Source of the DNA: Desulfobacteraceae bacterium
GTDB lineage: Bacteria; Desulfobacterota; Desulfobulbia; Desulfobulbales; Desulfobulbaceae
Direction: 5' to 3'
Length of the DNA stretch: 5,608 nt
Assembly (NCBI GenBank): GCA_022837185.1
Contig: JALHJD010000157.1
Coordinates: forward strand, 1 to 5,608
A program made the translations under genes and the position numbers. The notes under the pieces are model-generated. The model had not been told where the DNA came from. It saw nothing but the letters and a program-made list of their open reading frames with translations, and ran no database searches. Shown piece after piece: positions 5,488 to 5,608 of the stretch. Every line of letters starts with the position of its first letter. Position 1 is the first letter of the stretch.

Positions 5488-5608
5488 ATGGATTTTGTCC
5501 TCCTGATCCCTCGAACCGGGCGTGTCCCGGCGGCGGCATTTTTTGTTGCTGCGGCGGTGCTGGCATCTTCCCCCGCGCTTTCATTTCATGACGGCGGAGT
5601 GGGGGCCT
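5488..5608 (+). CDS. Second OmcS-like multiheme cytochrome, 5' fragment
   Basis: The frame opens at ATG 5488 and runs off the window edge. The translated start is MDFVLLIPRTGRVPAAAFFV, then AAAVLASSPALS and FHDGGVGA. This is a signal peptide (basic residues, hydrophobic Ala/Val core, small residues at the cleavage site) followed by FHxGGVG, the same mature start as the upstream cytochrome (FHGGGVGHCDGC). The next codons should bring the first CxxCH, which lies outside the window. The gene is therefore most likely a tandem paralogue, comparable to omcT beside omcS. The start is uncertain: no good ribosome site precedes ATG 5488, TTG 5437 is an in-frame alternative, and a stop at 5386-5388 limits the frame upstream. 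No haem motif is visible yet, so the call rests on the N-terminal match. Confidence 0.72.
   Translation, partial: MDFVLLIPRTGRVPAAAFFVAAAVLASSPALSFHDGGVGA

Noticed and set aside
1..5608. CRISPR array, tRNA or rRNA gene
   Set aside because: No regularly spaced repeats with unique spacers and no RNA-gene signatures were seen on either strand.

Overview
The window looks like chromosomal DNA from a GC-rich, metal- or electrode-respiring member of the Desulfuromonadia/Geobacterales (former deltaproteobacteria). This rests mainly on an almost intact hexaheme c-type cytochrome of the OmcS family, the family that polymerises into extracellular 'nanowires' in Geobacter, and on the start of a second cytochrome of the same type. 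The taxonomic call is inference from gene content and intergenic repeat style, not from a marker gene.

Layout, all genes on the + strand. 1-426: no gene, but dispersed-repeat-type palindromes (24-81 and 125-218) and a leader with small hairpins. 427-2001: a membrane-anchored spermidine-synthase-like protein, with an N-terminal multi-pass membrane domain fused to a SAM-binding aminopropyltransferase fold. 2002-2411: about 410 bases without a gene, packed with repeats: an inverted pair of REP-like units (2111-2154 and 2167-2208), a 78-bp palindromic element with perfect 15-bp ends (2216-2293), and short direct repeats on both sides. 2412-2699: a small winged-helix plus zinc-ribbon regulator. 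2772-3824: a secreted NHL-repeat beta-propeller protein. 3843-5018: the OmcS-like hexaheme cytochrome, followed by a strong intrinsic terminator (5046-5078). 5079-5487: a regulatory-looking stretch with two palindromic operator-like sites in mirror orientation. 5488-end: the signal peptide and first mature residues of a second OmcS-like cytochrome, cut by the window edge.

How the genes may work together: the NHL protein and the cytochrome are 18 bases apart and almost certainly co-transcribed. The same order (NHL gene, hexaheme cytochrome, paralogous cytochrome) is what I recall for the omcS/omcT locus of Geobacter sulfurreducens. The propeller protein probably helps export, hold or assemble the cytochrome in the periplasm or at the cell surface. 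The second cytochrome lies behind a terminator and its own long leader, so it is likely controlled separately. The zinc-ribbon regulator is a plausible but unproven local regulator. The spermidine-synthase-like gene is separated by the repeat cluster and need not belong to the same system.
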